From Diadema setosum (Eukaryota; Echinodermata; Echinoidea; Diadematoida; Diadematidae), in NCBI GenBank assembly GCA_033980235.1, contig CM067075.1, positions 501,001-565,000 of the forward strand: a stretch of DNA of 64,000 nt, written 5' to 3'. The notes under the pieces are model-generated. The model searched no databases. It worked only from the letters and a program-made list of their open reading frames with translations, and was not told the DNA's origin. The position numbers and the translations under genes were made by a program. Positions 1-10,291 of the stretch are shown piece after piece. The first letter of the stretch is position 1. Each line of letters starts with the position of its first letter.

Positions 1-224
1 GAAAATATGTTGAATTTTGTTTTACATTTTCTTCATACTGTTGTACGCATATGACTCACAAGCTGTAGTAGTCTCCTCATCCAGCGGTTCCAACACAAAC
101 ATTTCAAAAATTCATAACTTTTGCATCGATTGTCCAATTTTCCTCAAACTTTCACTGATGTGTCCTACTAATATTGTTGCATTCTCTCGATCCTTATGTT
201 TATGAAGGTGAACTTGTCCTTTAA
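1..224. repeat. Right half of a TTAA-bounded foldback MITE (family M1)
   Basis: This is the right part of a palindromic MITE whose complete copy lies at 59845-60414. Shared landmarks, in order, are 'ttcataacttttg', 'cctcaaactttcactgatg', 'ctactaatattgt' and the terminal 'gaacttgtcctttaa'. The copy is cut by the window edge and ends at TTAA 221-224, where the next element begins. It is non-coding. Confidence 0.8.
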
Positions 225-1130
225 GATCGGGAGGTAAGTCTGATTTGACCGCTGATGACCTCCAGAGGTCAATGAACTTTTAATATCAGAATATTGATGT
301 TTGGCGTCTTTGGATAGTGAAAAACACAGTTTTGATGTACTAAACGAGATTATTCTGTTACAATTGATTGTCTTCATATTCCAAAAAGCATTGGTAACTA
401 CCAACAGGTCCTACCTTTGACCTCTGAGGACCACGAAAGGTCAATGACCTCAAAATGTCAAAATATTGATATTTGTTGTCATGGGTAACAATAAACTGCC
501 GAATTATGTACTAAACATTAATTTGTGCTAAAATTGAATTGGTTTCATACTCCACAGAGCATTTGGAATTATTTACAAGTTTTCACCTTTGACCTCTGAG
601 TATCACGAAAGGTCAGTGACCTCAAAATACAACAATATTCATTTTGATATACAGGGCCTGTGATCATGATGTTATGGGTAACAATTAACTTGCAAGATGT
701 ACTCAACATTCATTTGTGCCACAGTTGAACTTGCTACATATCTCACCGAGCATCTGCAATGATTAAATAGTTCTAACCTTTGACCTCTGGAGGCCATGAG
801 AAGTCAGTGACCTCAAAATTTGGAAAACGATATTTGATGGAAAGTTGATGGTTGTCCGCATAATTACATACTACAGTAAATGTGTATTAAGTATTAATTC
901 CATGAAACACCGTGTACTGTCCTCATGTATCCCACTTTGGCATCTGAGGGAAATGCAAGGTCAATGACCTTAAAAATTTAACATGCAAATAATAATGTTT
1001 GGCTTACTGGATTAATGTTCAATGGTAGGCCTAAGTGCAACTGTTCTTGACTTAATTTATGTTATTACCCTTAATTTAAGTTATTATTGATGCGTCTGCA
1101 AATCTCACGTACCGAGTTGCAATTCGTAGT
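225..1130. repeat. Left inverted end built from about five tandem ~180-bp units
   Basis: Units recur near 245, 416, 590, 779 and 936. Each carries a variant of 'tttgacctctgagg' and 'aggtcaatgacctcaaaat', followed by 'aatattgatatttg' and a stretch near 'gtcttcatattccac'. The same units appear in inverse orientation at 8980-9591, so these are the internally repetitive terminal inverted repeats of the large transposon. The paired AGGTCA/TGACCT half-sites are the most conserved part of each unit. Confidence 0.8.
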
Positions 1131-1638
1131 ATATGCAGGTGTCAAACTCGTGTGAGAGGCCAGTAACTCCAGAAATGAAATCTAATGCTGTAAGTAGCAT
1201 CGGGTTACAATCAGGTTATTGCGTTATCCAGAAGAGCTTATATGAAATTGTGCCTTAAGATGATTTGTGCAATTGTCCAATTCTCATTGATCATGGTCTT
1301 TACACTTACACATGCCCATGGAGATGTTTATGACCTCAGGCAAATGTGGAGTATTAGCAGACACACACACAAAGGTATCGTCCATATTGATGGTTAAATG
1401 TCTAAGTGTCTGCTTGCATTTAACAGTCCCCTGAACATGCACATAATTCAGTGCACTTGAGTGCAGCCTTGGTACACTTGCAGCGGCCTGTACATCCCTT
1501 CTTGCAGTTGCAGTGGATCAGTTCGTGGCAAGATTTTGATGCCTCTGGCAGAGTTGTCCAAAGAGGCTGCCATCCAGAGGTGTGCCTTGTCCAGCCCCAT
1601 TCAGATGGGCTTGGTAGGTCAGGATTCAGGATCAGAGT
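1131..1638. other. Non-coding stretch between the left inverted end and the nuclease gene
   Basis: This is AT-rich sequence with no convincing coding frame and only a short CA run near 1362. It should hold the 3' UTR of the minus-strand gene. No clear polyadenylation signal could be chosen by eye. Confidence 0.5.
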
Positions 1639-3754
1639 CTAGTTCCAGCAGTTTGCTTGCAGACATGCGCGTTTGATGTGCTGCCGAAGTGCAGCCTGCG
1701 TTGGGGGAATGTTATTCAGAGCCCTCGACTTCTGTGCGAAGAGATGCTTCCTGGCATCGTTTACTTCCAATAGGTTGCTGGTGCGGTCATAAATCAGCAC
1801 AACAAAGCGCTCAAGCAGTGACATGGACTCTCCACTGACATCACATGGCATACATAAGAGTTCCTCAAAAGCATCTGTCACCTCTGGGAAAACTTTCCAT
1901 GTTCCCGTGCAGTCTTCTTCCCTCTGCCAACAAAAGAAGACACCGTGTCACACCCGGTGAGAGCATGGAATATGGGGAGAGTAGCACATTGTCTTGGACT
2001 CATGGAGGCAACCAGTTCATGTACGGGTACGTAACTAAAGCTGGATCCAACACCAAAAGCTACCCATAGTTCATCAGGAGTAATGTTGTTGAAAGAACTT
2101 ACCGCTAGCACCACAACATCGGTGATGACAGTGCATATTGTCAGCTTTTTGAGTCCCTTATGTACGGCATCTGCCACATGTACAAGCATGCGTGTATCTG
2201 CCTCCTCGTGTGAACATGGGGCGAGGCTTGTCAAATCGGAATCAGTAGGGGAGCAGAGAACCCCACTTCCACATGTAGCGTAGATCTTCTTGCCATCAGA
2301 CACTGGAAGACCAACTGCCTCTCGTGTGAGTAAGCTGAAGAGTTCAGTTTTGTTCTCGTCTACACGAAGGAAACCCTTCCAGTTCTTTGGCATGGCAGTA
2401 GAGGGAAGCACTCTCCTTCTAGTGCCCCTTCCCCTCTTTTCTCTCGTTGTGCTTTTCAGGCTGTTGGGAATATACACATCCCAAACGACGTCCAGCCTTT
2501 TCACCTTCGTCAGTTGACTGGAAATGTATGCTCCAAAGACGGTGCTCGCATAGTCTTTAAAGGTCTTTGCTGGTGAGGGATTGAGCATTTGTACAACAGC
2601 TGCACCATCAACAGCTGTAGCATCAACCGTAGGTGCACACTTGGTCTCAGCGAGGTCCGATGGTAAGCAATGCAGTAAATCTGCTTTTGCCCCAAGGTGC
2701 ATTTTTCCTCCCGTTGATAACGACGGTGGGGCTGCCTGGTTCTCGTGGCGGAAGAGCTGGTCAAGGTCCCCATCCCTGGACTGACATGAGATGTATAACC
2801 TTGAAAAGAGATTGCAATCACTCTTCACTGCTGCGAGCTGCATCTGCTGCTTTGATTGTGTCCTGGCATGTGGCCGACTGAAGAGTGGCAACTTGTTCTT
2901 CTTCAGCGTGTGTGTCACTGGTGTCGTGCAAAGTTCAGGCCTTTCTTCAACAAACTTTGTGTACTGCTCATGACCAAGAGATTCGATCTCTTTCACAGTT
3001 TCTGAAACTGCAGATTCCATAATGTCTCTCGTGTCAAGAACCAACAGATCTTGAGTGTCCTCTAGGAATGGGTTCCCTATCTCTTGAAACACTGCTGTAA
3101 GTGCTCTGATATCCTTCATGAAGGCCGCCTGCACTCCAGGTTTCTGGTCATGATGAAAATTCTCAGTGTCGTGAGCACTCTCATCTCCTCTAATTGTCGT
3201 CTGCTCTTGTCAATTGCCATGGCAGAAAACTTGTTGATGGTCTTGTGTACCACAAACTTCCCAGCCTTGAATTCTGCCAGGACATCTGGGTGCTTGTCTA
3301 CGAGGTTCATCATATCACGGATGTGCACAGAAAGCCACCTGGAATAGTTCGTGTGATCTAAGGCAAACATCCAGGGCATAATCTGCGTCAGGGATTTCAT
3401 ATAGAGCTCAAAGTTCCCTTCACGAAGTGATCGGATGTACACCAGCAAGAGAATCTCCAATGACAGGGTCTTAAGCCAGTAGTCAAAATGCACACTGGCC
3501 TTTGCCCGCCTTCTGCACCACTCCTCAAAGACCTCTTCATCTGGCTGAGTGTTGTTGGCACTGTCTTGTGTGCAGTCTTTGCTGTACTCCTGCTGGAGTA
3601 GGGTGTGGAGAGTCGCACCTGTGACTTGGTGTGCATGGCGGGTCTTGGTAACATGACTGGCTCGGATAAAGGGATCTGCTGTCCCAGAGCTGGCAATGTT
3701 GGCTTGTACCAGGGCATTCGTCCAACCACTGTCTTCTAGCCAGTCACCAAGCAG
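1639..3754 (-). pseudogene. Second exon: PIN/XPG-like nuclease part, with two frameshifts
   Basis: After the acceptor the frame runs through 'DWLEDSGWTNALVQAN', 'SLEILLLVYIRSLREGN' and 'KFVVHKTINKFSAMAIDKS', then is lost near 3190-3210. Another frame resumes with 'HHDQKPGVQAAFMKDIRAL' and continues to the nuclease motifs 'SHEEADTRM', 'VVVLAV' and 'TGCDTVSSFVGRGKKTA'. At the second acidic motif this copy reads 'TVITDVVVLAV', where I would expect an additional acidic residue before the Thr. A further one-base loss near 1893-1905 moves the last 80 codons ('DAFEELLCMPCDVSGESM...') to another frame. The nuclease assignment rests on motif resemblance only. Confidence 0.7.
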
Positions 3755-4046
3755 CTGGAAAAAGAAATGACAAAAAAAAAAATGACACAGCTATGATGAT
3801 GTTAAAATTGCATTATAAGTGCCCTTCCTGACACAATGAAATGTAAAACTACGCATGCTATTTCACTTTCATTGTTGAAAATTGTGGTATAACTACTGCA
3901 TGAGTACCAGAATATCTTAACCCGTTGAGGACGGTTTGATTTTGCTACAACACGCAATTCCCATAGACACCTGCCCGAGTATATTCGGGACTCGTCCTCA
4001 ACGGGTTAATATGTACTCAGCTGCTACTTTATGTCACAGAACATAC
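3755..4046 (-). other. Spliceosomal intron of the transposon gene
   Basis: On the minus strand the donor is AAAG|GTATGT and the acceptor is TTTTTCCAG|CTGCTT. Joining them keeps the frame and gives '...MGVLK' followed by 'LLGDWLEDSGWTNALVQA', a junction I know from intact family members. A 93-bp hairpin MITE (3917-4009) sits inside the intron. Confidence 0.85.
3917..4009. repeat. 93-bp hairpin MITE inside the intron
   Basis: TTAACCCGTTGAGGACG at the left is matched by CGTCCTCAACGGGTTAA at the right. A second small palindrome, 'cccgagtatattcggg', lies in the loop. Both ends are TTAA, suggesting a TTAA target duplication. It is an insertion nested within the larger transposon. Confidence 0.85.
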
Positions 4047-5834
4047 CTTTAACACACCCATCTCGATATGAAGACCGCCAAATATGATCACAAAGTGATC
4101 CTCCCCATGTGTGGCTGGCCAGGTCCACTGAATTTCCTTGGCAAGGGCGAAGAGTGGCTGATCTGCAGCAAGAACAGGAACTTGTCCAGGGTTCAGGTGC
4201 TGAATTGCTGCTTTGACAATGGTCATTGAATGCTTTATCATTATCACAGAATGAGCGCTGTCTACAAACAGAGGCAAAAGTGCATTAATTGCAGCAGGTG
4301 GGATCAATGCTTTTTGGAAAGAAGCATGGTAGGCAGACCATGATACCCATTCATCTATGGATTGCTTCTCTAGAGCTGTCTCCACAGTCCTCAGCCATCT
4401 ATACTCTTCTCGCACTGCAGCGTCAACAGCCATGAGGTCAGGAGGTTTTGCAGGACCTTGAATTGGAGGTGCAGTGAAGTGGTGTGTCTTCGTGGCAGCA
4501 GGTGGTACACTTGTGTACTCTAACGGCAGAGGAGTTATAGACTTGGCAGAAGGTGCGTCTTGCCCAATCACCACTACACCACGGTCGAGGCCATCATTTG
4601 TGTGTGATGGATGCTGCATAAGGGATATACTTGTACCATGGAAAGAATCCTGGGCTGTTGCAGAGGTAGGGTTATGGTCAATATTATCAACAGCCCCAGT
4701 AGTGAAGAGTCGCTTTCGCAGCTTGGGTGGGCATACAACTTCTTCCATGTCAAAGCGCTTGCAGACACCATTGGCAATGTCTGTTGTCAGCTGTAGTAAT
4801 CTACCATAGGACACACACAGCCCAAGGTTGAACAATGTGTCAATCAGGCTTCGACTCCTAGTCACAGAGTTTATCTTGAGGGACAAGTAGAGCGGGAGTG
4901 GGGTTTTTCTCTCGCGGCCATGGCGAATTGAGGTCGATTCGGCATTCCGTGCATGCTTAACACTGTTGAACACCAGCAGCTGTGATATTGTAAGAGCAGC
5001 AGTTGTGGTGCTCGGGCTGCTGAACTGAGTCTGGTGCTTGATGTTGGCCCCATTGAGGATTATGTTCACAAGAGCAATGAGGGAAGGTGACACAGAATCT
5101 TTTTGACAATCAGATTTGAATGCACCGTCAAAGGTAATCTTGGTCTCAAACATTTCTCTACGGACTACCTGTGCAGCTCTTGCAAGGTGTATGGCATCAT
5201 TGTCACATTCACAGGCCTTCTTGAGCGCTGGACCTATGTCTCTCTCAAACAAAAGAAGTGTTTCTCTGCCATGAGGATGGGCTCTCAGGTCAGGAAGCGC
5301 AGAAAGGAGCCTGTCCTTCAGTCTACTTGTGTGTACTCGGTTGTTCACAGTGGCACTAAGCTGCTCTAATCTCGTCTTGTATAGGTTGGCCAAGTCCGAG
5401 AGTCTGAATACTGGAGCATTGTCCCCATCTTCAAGAGTGTCTTCCATAAATACCACCAACTCAGCAAAGGCTATACCATGCAGTCGATCTGCATCCTCAT
5501 CCTTGGGGGCGGCAGGTCTGACTTTGTTGTATAATGCACGAAGACAGTTGCGATGATATTTCGCTTCTATGGCAACCATGTCTCCCGCAGACAGCTTGGC
5601 AAGAAGTTCAGCATCCCCCAATTCAATGGCACATTTCCGAACGTTTTTGTCAATTTCTGTTGTAGCTGCATGGTACAAGCCAGCATTGCCAGCTGGCTTA
5701 TTACAAAAGAAACAGATAGGTTCGGTCGACTGCAGAATCATTTGGGCTGCAGCTGATCGTGTGCGCGCTGTTGGAGTACTGGTACAAGATTGTTGTTTTG
5801 AAGCTGATTCTGCTTTGCTCTGCTGAAGAAACAT
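4047..5834 (-). CDS. Central exon: second zinc-binding motif and helical region
   Basis: This long open segment ends at a splice donor (AAAG|GTATGT on the minus strand) after '...LHIEMGVLK'. Its N-terminal 35 residues are Ser/Thr/Gln-rich. Next come 'ICFFCNKPAG', 'YHAATTEIDKNVRKCAIEL' and 'KLSAGDMVAIEAKYHRNC', giving CxxC...H...HxxxC. The following 500 residues are mostly helical-looking and carry no motif I can name. Reading past the donor would add only four residues (VCSV) plus a Thr before a stop, as expected of intron sequence. The methionine at its start probably is not an initiator, because the family continues from the upstream zinc segment. Confidence 0.75.
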
Positions 5835-6160
5835 TTTTTGTTAAATTTTAAGCGACACTTTTTGTGCCACTGAGCACTGTGTCTCATCAAAGTAGCTTCT
5901 ACACCATCGCCATCATCCAGTCTGTTCAAGTTGAGGTCCATTGGCATGTGGCGGAGTCCTTTAAACTGGATGAGATCCTCCGTCAAGGATGCATAGCCAG
6001 CACCAATCGGTTTCATTTTAGATCGAAGTGGGCACTGCAAAGGTTCATCTGTGTCTGCTTGGCAAAGAATACACATTTTCCAGTTAGTTTGTGGGGGCAG
6101 TTTACATTCCTTGGCCATTGAAGGTTGGGTTGGGTCTATGATTGTATGACGCTCTGCCAT
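5738..6160 (-). CDS. N-terminal zinc-binding segment of the transposon protein
   Basis: This 140-codon open segment carries 'CILCQADTDEPLQCP' around residues 30-45 and 'HSAQWHKKC' around residues 95-105, a CxxC...H...HxxxC arrangement consistent with one zinc site. Between them is 'LNLNRLDDGDGVEATLM', a stretch I recognise from the multicopy family. The segment runs out of frame with the next part at the A6 run 5834-5839, where one base seems to be missing, and reads on into its neighbour's sequence in the wrong frame. The true coding part is therefore about residues 1-109. The start is supported by the strong initiation context. Confidence 0.7.
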   Translation of the reverse strand: MAERHTIIDPTQPSMAKECKLPPQTNWKMCILCQADTDEPLQCPLRSKMKPIGAGYASLTEDLIQFKGLRHMPMDLNLNRLDDGDGVEATLMRHSAQWHKKCRLKFNKKCFFSRAKQNQLQNNNLVPVLQQRAHDQLQPK

Positions 6161-8979
6161 GGTGATGATCAGGTCTCAGGTCTTAGATGATATATTTTTG
6201 TTCTGGCCATCAGATAGTGATCTGCAACAAAAAGAACGAAAATTGTGTAAGTTTCAGCCACCACAGTTTGACCTCCAACTGTCCTCCTGACTATTATAAA
6301 TCAATAACAGTGATAGCAATAATTACTAAAACAATGATAGTATATAGATTATATTACACCAATCCACTTTGTAGAGTGCCCAATGTGCGACAGAGCAAAA
6401 TTAACATATTAAGATTACTCTTCTTTGGGGGAAAGAGCCTCAAGTCATAAAAGCTTTTAAGTCAATAGGTAGGCTATTGCAGAAATCGGGGCATGCATGA
6501 ATAAAATGGCATTTTCCCCATGATTCTTGACTTTATGAATAGCACGGGAAAGATGAGATGATTCCAAAAGTCTTGTGGGAGTGTGACTTTAAATGAGAGA
6601 GGTATTGAAAAGAGAGCAGGACCACGGACAGCGACGTCGTTCAGGGTCTAATGATTGTCAAGATTTGAAACCTTTTTCTTGCTTTTTTACCTAGCTGTCC
6701 ATTTATTTCACACACAAAAAAATGTGAACCGGCTTATTTGCTGAATTTAAATTCTGAAATGTAAAACCTCCCTCGCGTAAGAGGGGGATACATCATACCA
6801 CCCCCTCCCTCGCTTGGTCCCTCTCAATAGAATTTATTGATTCACTTTAGGATAGACAAATTTCGGAATATTTCTACAAAAAGTGTGCACCAGATCTGTC
6901 ACTTCAGTTCCAACAAATTCAAGAGTTTCCTCAAGTGGGAGGATATATCCCCCTCCCAACAACAACAACAAAGTGTGCCTCAGGTGATTATATTTCAGTT
7001 TTAAAATTGCAAAAGGGCTGTTATGTCAAAAAAGGTATCACATTCGGTCCCTTCCCTCAACATAATAAGAGCTGAGATACTGTGATTCAGTCGTCCACGT
7101 TTTAGTATAAAACTTATTTTCTTATTACGTATATCATGATAGGCAAAGATCCATAATTTCACCAAAATGTGTGTACCAGATTGCTGAATTTTTAGTCTAT
7201 ACTGCAAAATCTTCCTAAGCTAGAGTGTGAGGGAAGTACCCCCTTCCCACACCTTTTTCCCTAGCTCCGTCTCTCCACTCAATAACAAATATATTCCAAG
7301 TTTTGCCCCTGTTGCCCCTCCCCCTATCGTTAAAACAAATCGACGCCACTGACCATCAACACAATGAAAAGTGAGCAACACGTTTATTTTAAAAAAAGAG
7401 AACACAAATTGAGATCAACATTCTTACATCTTGATGAAATTTACCTCTCATCCTATGAGGTCAGATGATTGCCAATGTCCCACAGCAACGAGTAGACACT
7501 TTCACTGTAATACAAAGGCATGGTTCAGTCATCATGTTAATCATTATATATACCTTGATCTTTGGGATATAATATGTAATTAGTACAAACTTTGCTGTGA
7601 CCAATATAAGATATCCTTGACAGAAATTACTAGAAGGATGACATAATTTATACAGCTTTTAATAGTTCGTGAATTCTGACCTAAAACCTGCAGTTTCTTC
7701 CTGGCTTCCGTTCAATACATTGTCGCGACGGAATACTAGTAGAGTAGGTCGACATCTACATGAGATGAACAATGCTGTTCACGTACGTATGTTGGTGTAG
7801 TTGCATCCATAGGTTTATGAGTCAACAGTCAACCAAGTAAACAGCTTTATATCAGTTTCAATTAGTTCATATCAGTGAGTATCATACTCCATTAGTCATT
7901 TTTCACAGGAAAGTTTACATCATGAAAATTGCGAATATAGTGATTGTTTTCCTTGTAATTAAGGCCACTATACTATTTAATCTTACATTTTTTTCACAAG
8001 TTGTTTACTTTTTAATTAGTATAGATCTACGTAGGAGTTACTCTAGATCTAGATGCCATATTGATTATCTGTATCACGTATTTGATATGTAAGTAGAAAC
8101 TATTCATTCAAATCATTTCTCATAGGGCTCAGATTAACTAGGGTATCAGAGACCATTATTTTCTTTTTTTCAACCAATATAAATTTGACCATATTTTCCT
8201 TCTAATAAGTGTCAGTGATGTCAGTTTGAAACTAAGAGAGCTCAGTTATGTGAACGTACATGAAATAACTAGCCTTCAGGCCCAACAGGTTATAAACCGC
8301 ATTACACAATCAGTGGATATATCTCAATTGATGCATCAAACATCAAAGTCTTTATGTTTTGAAATGATTGACCTCAGTCCATAGAGATCAAAGTTGAATA
8401 AATATGGATGTTTACCTATGGATAGTTCATTTAATGAGTAGACACTAGACACTCTTTTAACAGTAATGCTTGGCTTTACACATATTTTACCTAACTGGTA
8501 GCGGTGTCAGAAACACTTGGAAAATAATGCATCAAAAACTGACATCTTACAGGGCCCTTTGTCAAAATCTATAACATCTATAATCATCAATATGTCGAGG
8601 AATGATAAGTTGTAGTGTTATGTAAATGTCAAGGTCCTTATAGAAAGGTAATGGAACAGACTAAAAACATTGAACTTACTGTGTGGCAGCTAATATGCAG
8701 ACTGGAACAGTGTCTCATTGAAGCACTGAATCTGAGCTCTGCATATGATGCACATGTACTGAACTTGAAGCCAATACCAGGGCAATGACATGGAAGTCTT
8801 TGGTTTTTCCCACTGTCAAGGTCACTTTCACATTATATGCATTCTGTGTAACATTTTAAGTCAATGGAATAAGCGGGGGGGGGGGGGGGGTACTGTATAG
8901 GCCTACATAACCTCTAGCATTTCTATGTATAGGCCCCTGGACAATTCATTGTTGCATATATTCATTGTTTTTCCATTTG
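6161..8979. other. Non-coding interior of the large transposon
   Basis: No coding frame of interest is present. Between about 6720 and 7260 there are two diverged copies of a unit with 'gtgaaatgtaaaacctccc' and pyrimidine-rich 'accccctccc' tracts. A G14 run lies at 8876-8889, and scattered 'gaggtca' half-sites occur from 7455 onward. The promoter of the minus-strand gene should lie just right of 6160, but no TATA box is obvious. Confidence 0.5.
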
Positions 8980-9591
8980 AAACAGTTCACTGTATCAAAA
9001 TTACAAATTCTTCTGGTTTTTAAGTTCATTGGCCTTTTGTTATATTGTAGGCAAGGGTGGCAACCTGTTGCCTGTTGATAATAAACGATGCTCTGTGGAA
9101 TATGAAGACAGTCATATTGTATAACAGGGGCATATTCAGAACATTATAATCTTACCTTTAAGTAATGACGTGCAATATCAGTATTCAATAAGTTTGAGGT
9201 CATTGACCTCATAGGGTCATCAGAGGTCAAAGGTTAAAATCTGTAACCACCAATGCTCGGTGGAATATGAAGACATTTCATTGTTATACAAATGCTCATT
9301 TACCAAATCTTAACCATGTTTATCGTTACCAATGACACCAAATATCAGTTTTCTAATATATTTTGAGGTCATTGACCTTTCGTAGTCCTCAGGGGTCAAA
9401 GGTAAACCCTGTTGATAATTGCCAATGCTTTGTGGAATGTGAAGACAATCCATTGTATCAGAATAAGCTCGCTTAGGACATCAAAACTGTGTGTATCATT
9501 GTCCAAAGACGCCAAACATCAATATTCTGACACTTAAAGTTCATTGACCTCTGGAGGTCATAAGAGGTCAAATCAGACTTACCTCCCGATC
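8980..9591. repeat. Right inverted end of the large transposon
   Basis: Read on the minus strand, this stretch matches 225-1000 unit by unit. Landmarks include 'tcagaatattgatgtttggc', 'gtctttgga', 'tccacaaagcattgg' and 'cctttgacccctgagg'. It contains two perfect AGGTCA-T-TGACCT palindromes (starting near 9199 and 9364) and one AGGTCA-TAAG-AGGTCA direct repeat near 9555. Confidence 0.8.
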
Positions 9592-9595
9592 TTAA

Positions 9596-9717
9596 AATGA
9601 ATCTTATGGCATGTGCTACCACTTGTGAAAGTTTCATGCTTTAGTCAAATTTTGCACAATTCACCCAATTTTCAGAGCTTAACTGCTCTACTATTTACAG
9701 AAATCCTGGATCCGCCC

Positions 9718-9763
<46 letters not shown>

Positions 9764-9929
9764 ACTGTTCATACATGACTCCATGTGGCCTAAATATTTT
9801 TACAATTTACATAAAACATGTCACATACAGCCATGTTACCTCGCATAATGATTAATGTCAGACATACAACTTGTGATATATACATTTGTTGAACCATATA
9901 AATAAAATATAAAGAAGATTTAAAGTACT
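9596..9929. other. Unassigned flank with a (CA)20 microsatellite
   Basis: The run of CA dinucleotides occupies 9719-9760 and is preceded by 'ggatccgcccctg', a sequence that commonly borders hAT-like repeats. Nothing else is recognisable. Confidence 0.7.
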
Positions 9930-10255
9930 TTCTTTTTTCTCGTATAATAAAAGAGCACTTAACTTGCCCCTTTCAGAAGAAAGGGGGAATGATATTACGT
10001 CAGTGTCAAGTCGAGCAAAAAATACTAACCCCCCCCCCCCAAAAAAAAAAAAGAATGTGAAATTGTTTTTTCATTTTTCTTATAGTTCTATAAATTGTAG
10101 CAGTTTCCTCATCCACCAGCTAGTGACTGAGTAGAAACTTCAAAAATTCATAACTTTTGAACGAATTGTCCGATTTCCACTAAACTTTCATTGGTGTGTT
10201 CTACTTATTTGCTGTATTCACTTAGTTCATGTTATGAAAGTTAACTTGATATCGA
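9930..10255. repeat. Truncated copy of MITE family M1
   Basis: Matches the right half of the complete copy at 59845-60414, including 'tctcgtataataaaagagcac', 'cagcagtttcctcatcca'-like sequence and 'ttcataacttttgaacg'. The terminal 'gaacttgtccttta' is decayed ('gttaacttgat'). Confidence 0.75.
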
Positions 10256-10291
10256 ATGTCATCATTTTCCACTCAAAAGTTGAAAATATTA

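Larger units (their letters stand above)
1639..6160 (-). pseudogene. Transposon gene: double zinc-binding N-terminus plus PIN/XPG-like nuclease, frameshifted
   Basis: The minus-strand gene starts at an ATG in an ideal context (ACCATGG) at 6160 and reads leftward. A first segment has CxxC...HxxxC ('CILCQADT', 'WHKKC'). A second has a similar motif ('CFFCNKPA', 'KYHRNC') followed by a long helical region. A 292-bp intron comes next, then a C-terminal part with 'SHEEADTRM', 'ITDVVVLAV' and 'GCDTVSSFVGRGKKTA'. The last three resemble the acidic motifs and GCD/helix-3-turn-helix part of FEN1/XPG nucleases. The gene is broken near 5834-5839 (frame change at an A6 run), near 3190-3210 and near 1893-1905. 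The last break separates the nuclease core from its C-terminal 80 codons. Proteins of this type are abundant and multicopy in cnidarians and echinoderms. The function is inferred as transposase/nuclease of the surrounding element. Confidence 0.75.
225..9591 (-). mobile_element. 9.4-kb DNA transposon with long inverted ends and a zinc-finger/XPG-like nuclease gene
   Basis: The outermost sequence GATCGGGAGGTAAGTCTGAT at the left is repeated in inverse orientation at the right (ends 9591), and both are flanked by TTAA (221-224 and 9592-9595). Inverted similarity continues inward for roughly 600-900 bp on each side. The only recognisable gene (1639-6160, minus strand) encodes tandem Cys/His zinc-binding motifs followed by a PIN/XPG-type nuclease region. 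That architecture recalls the Academ superfamily as I remember it, while the TTAA flank is what Kolobok or piggyBac would leave, so the superfamily is unresolved. This copy is probably immobile, because the gene has at least two clear frameshifts. Confidence 0.8.

Noticed and set aside
1845..5826. Many plus-strand frames of 60-140 codons across the nuclease gene
   Set aside because: They are antisense shadows of the minus-strand coding sequence, with no domain of their own.
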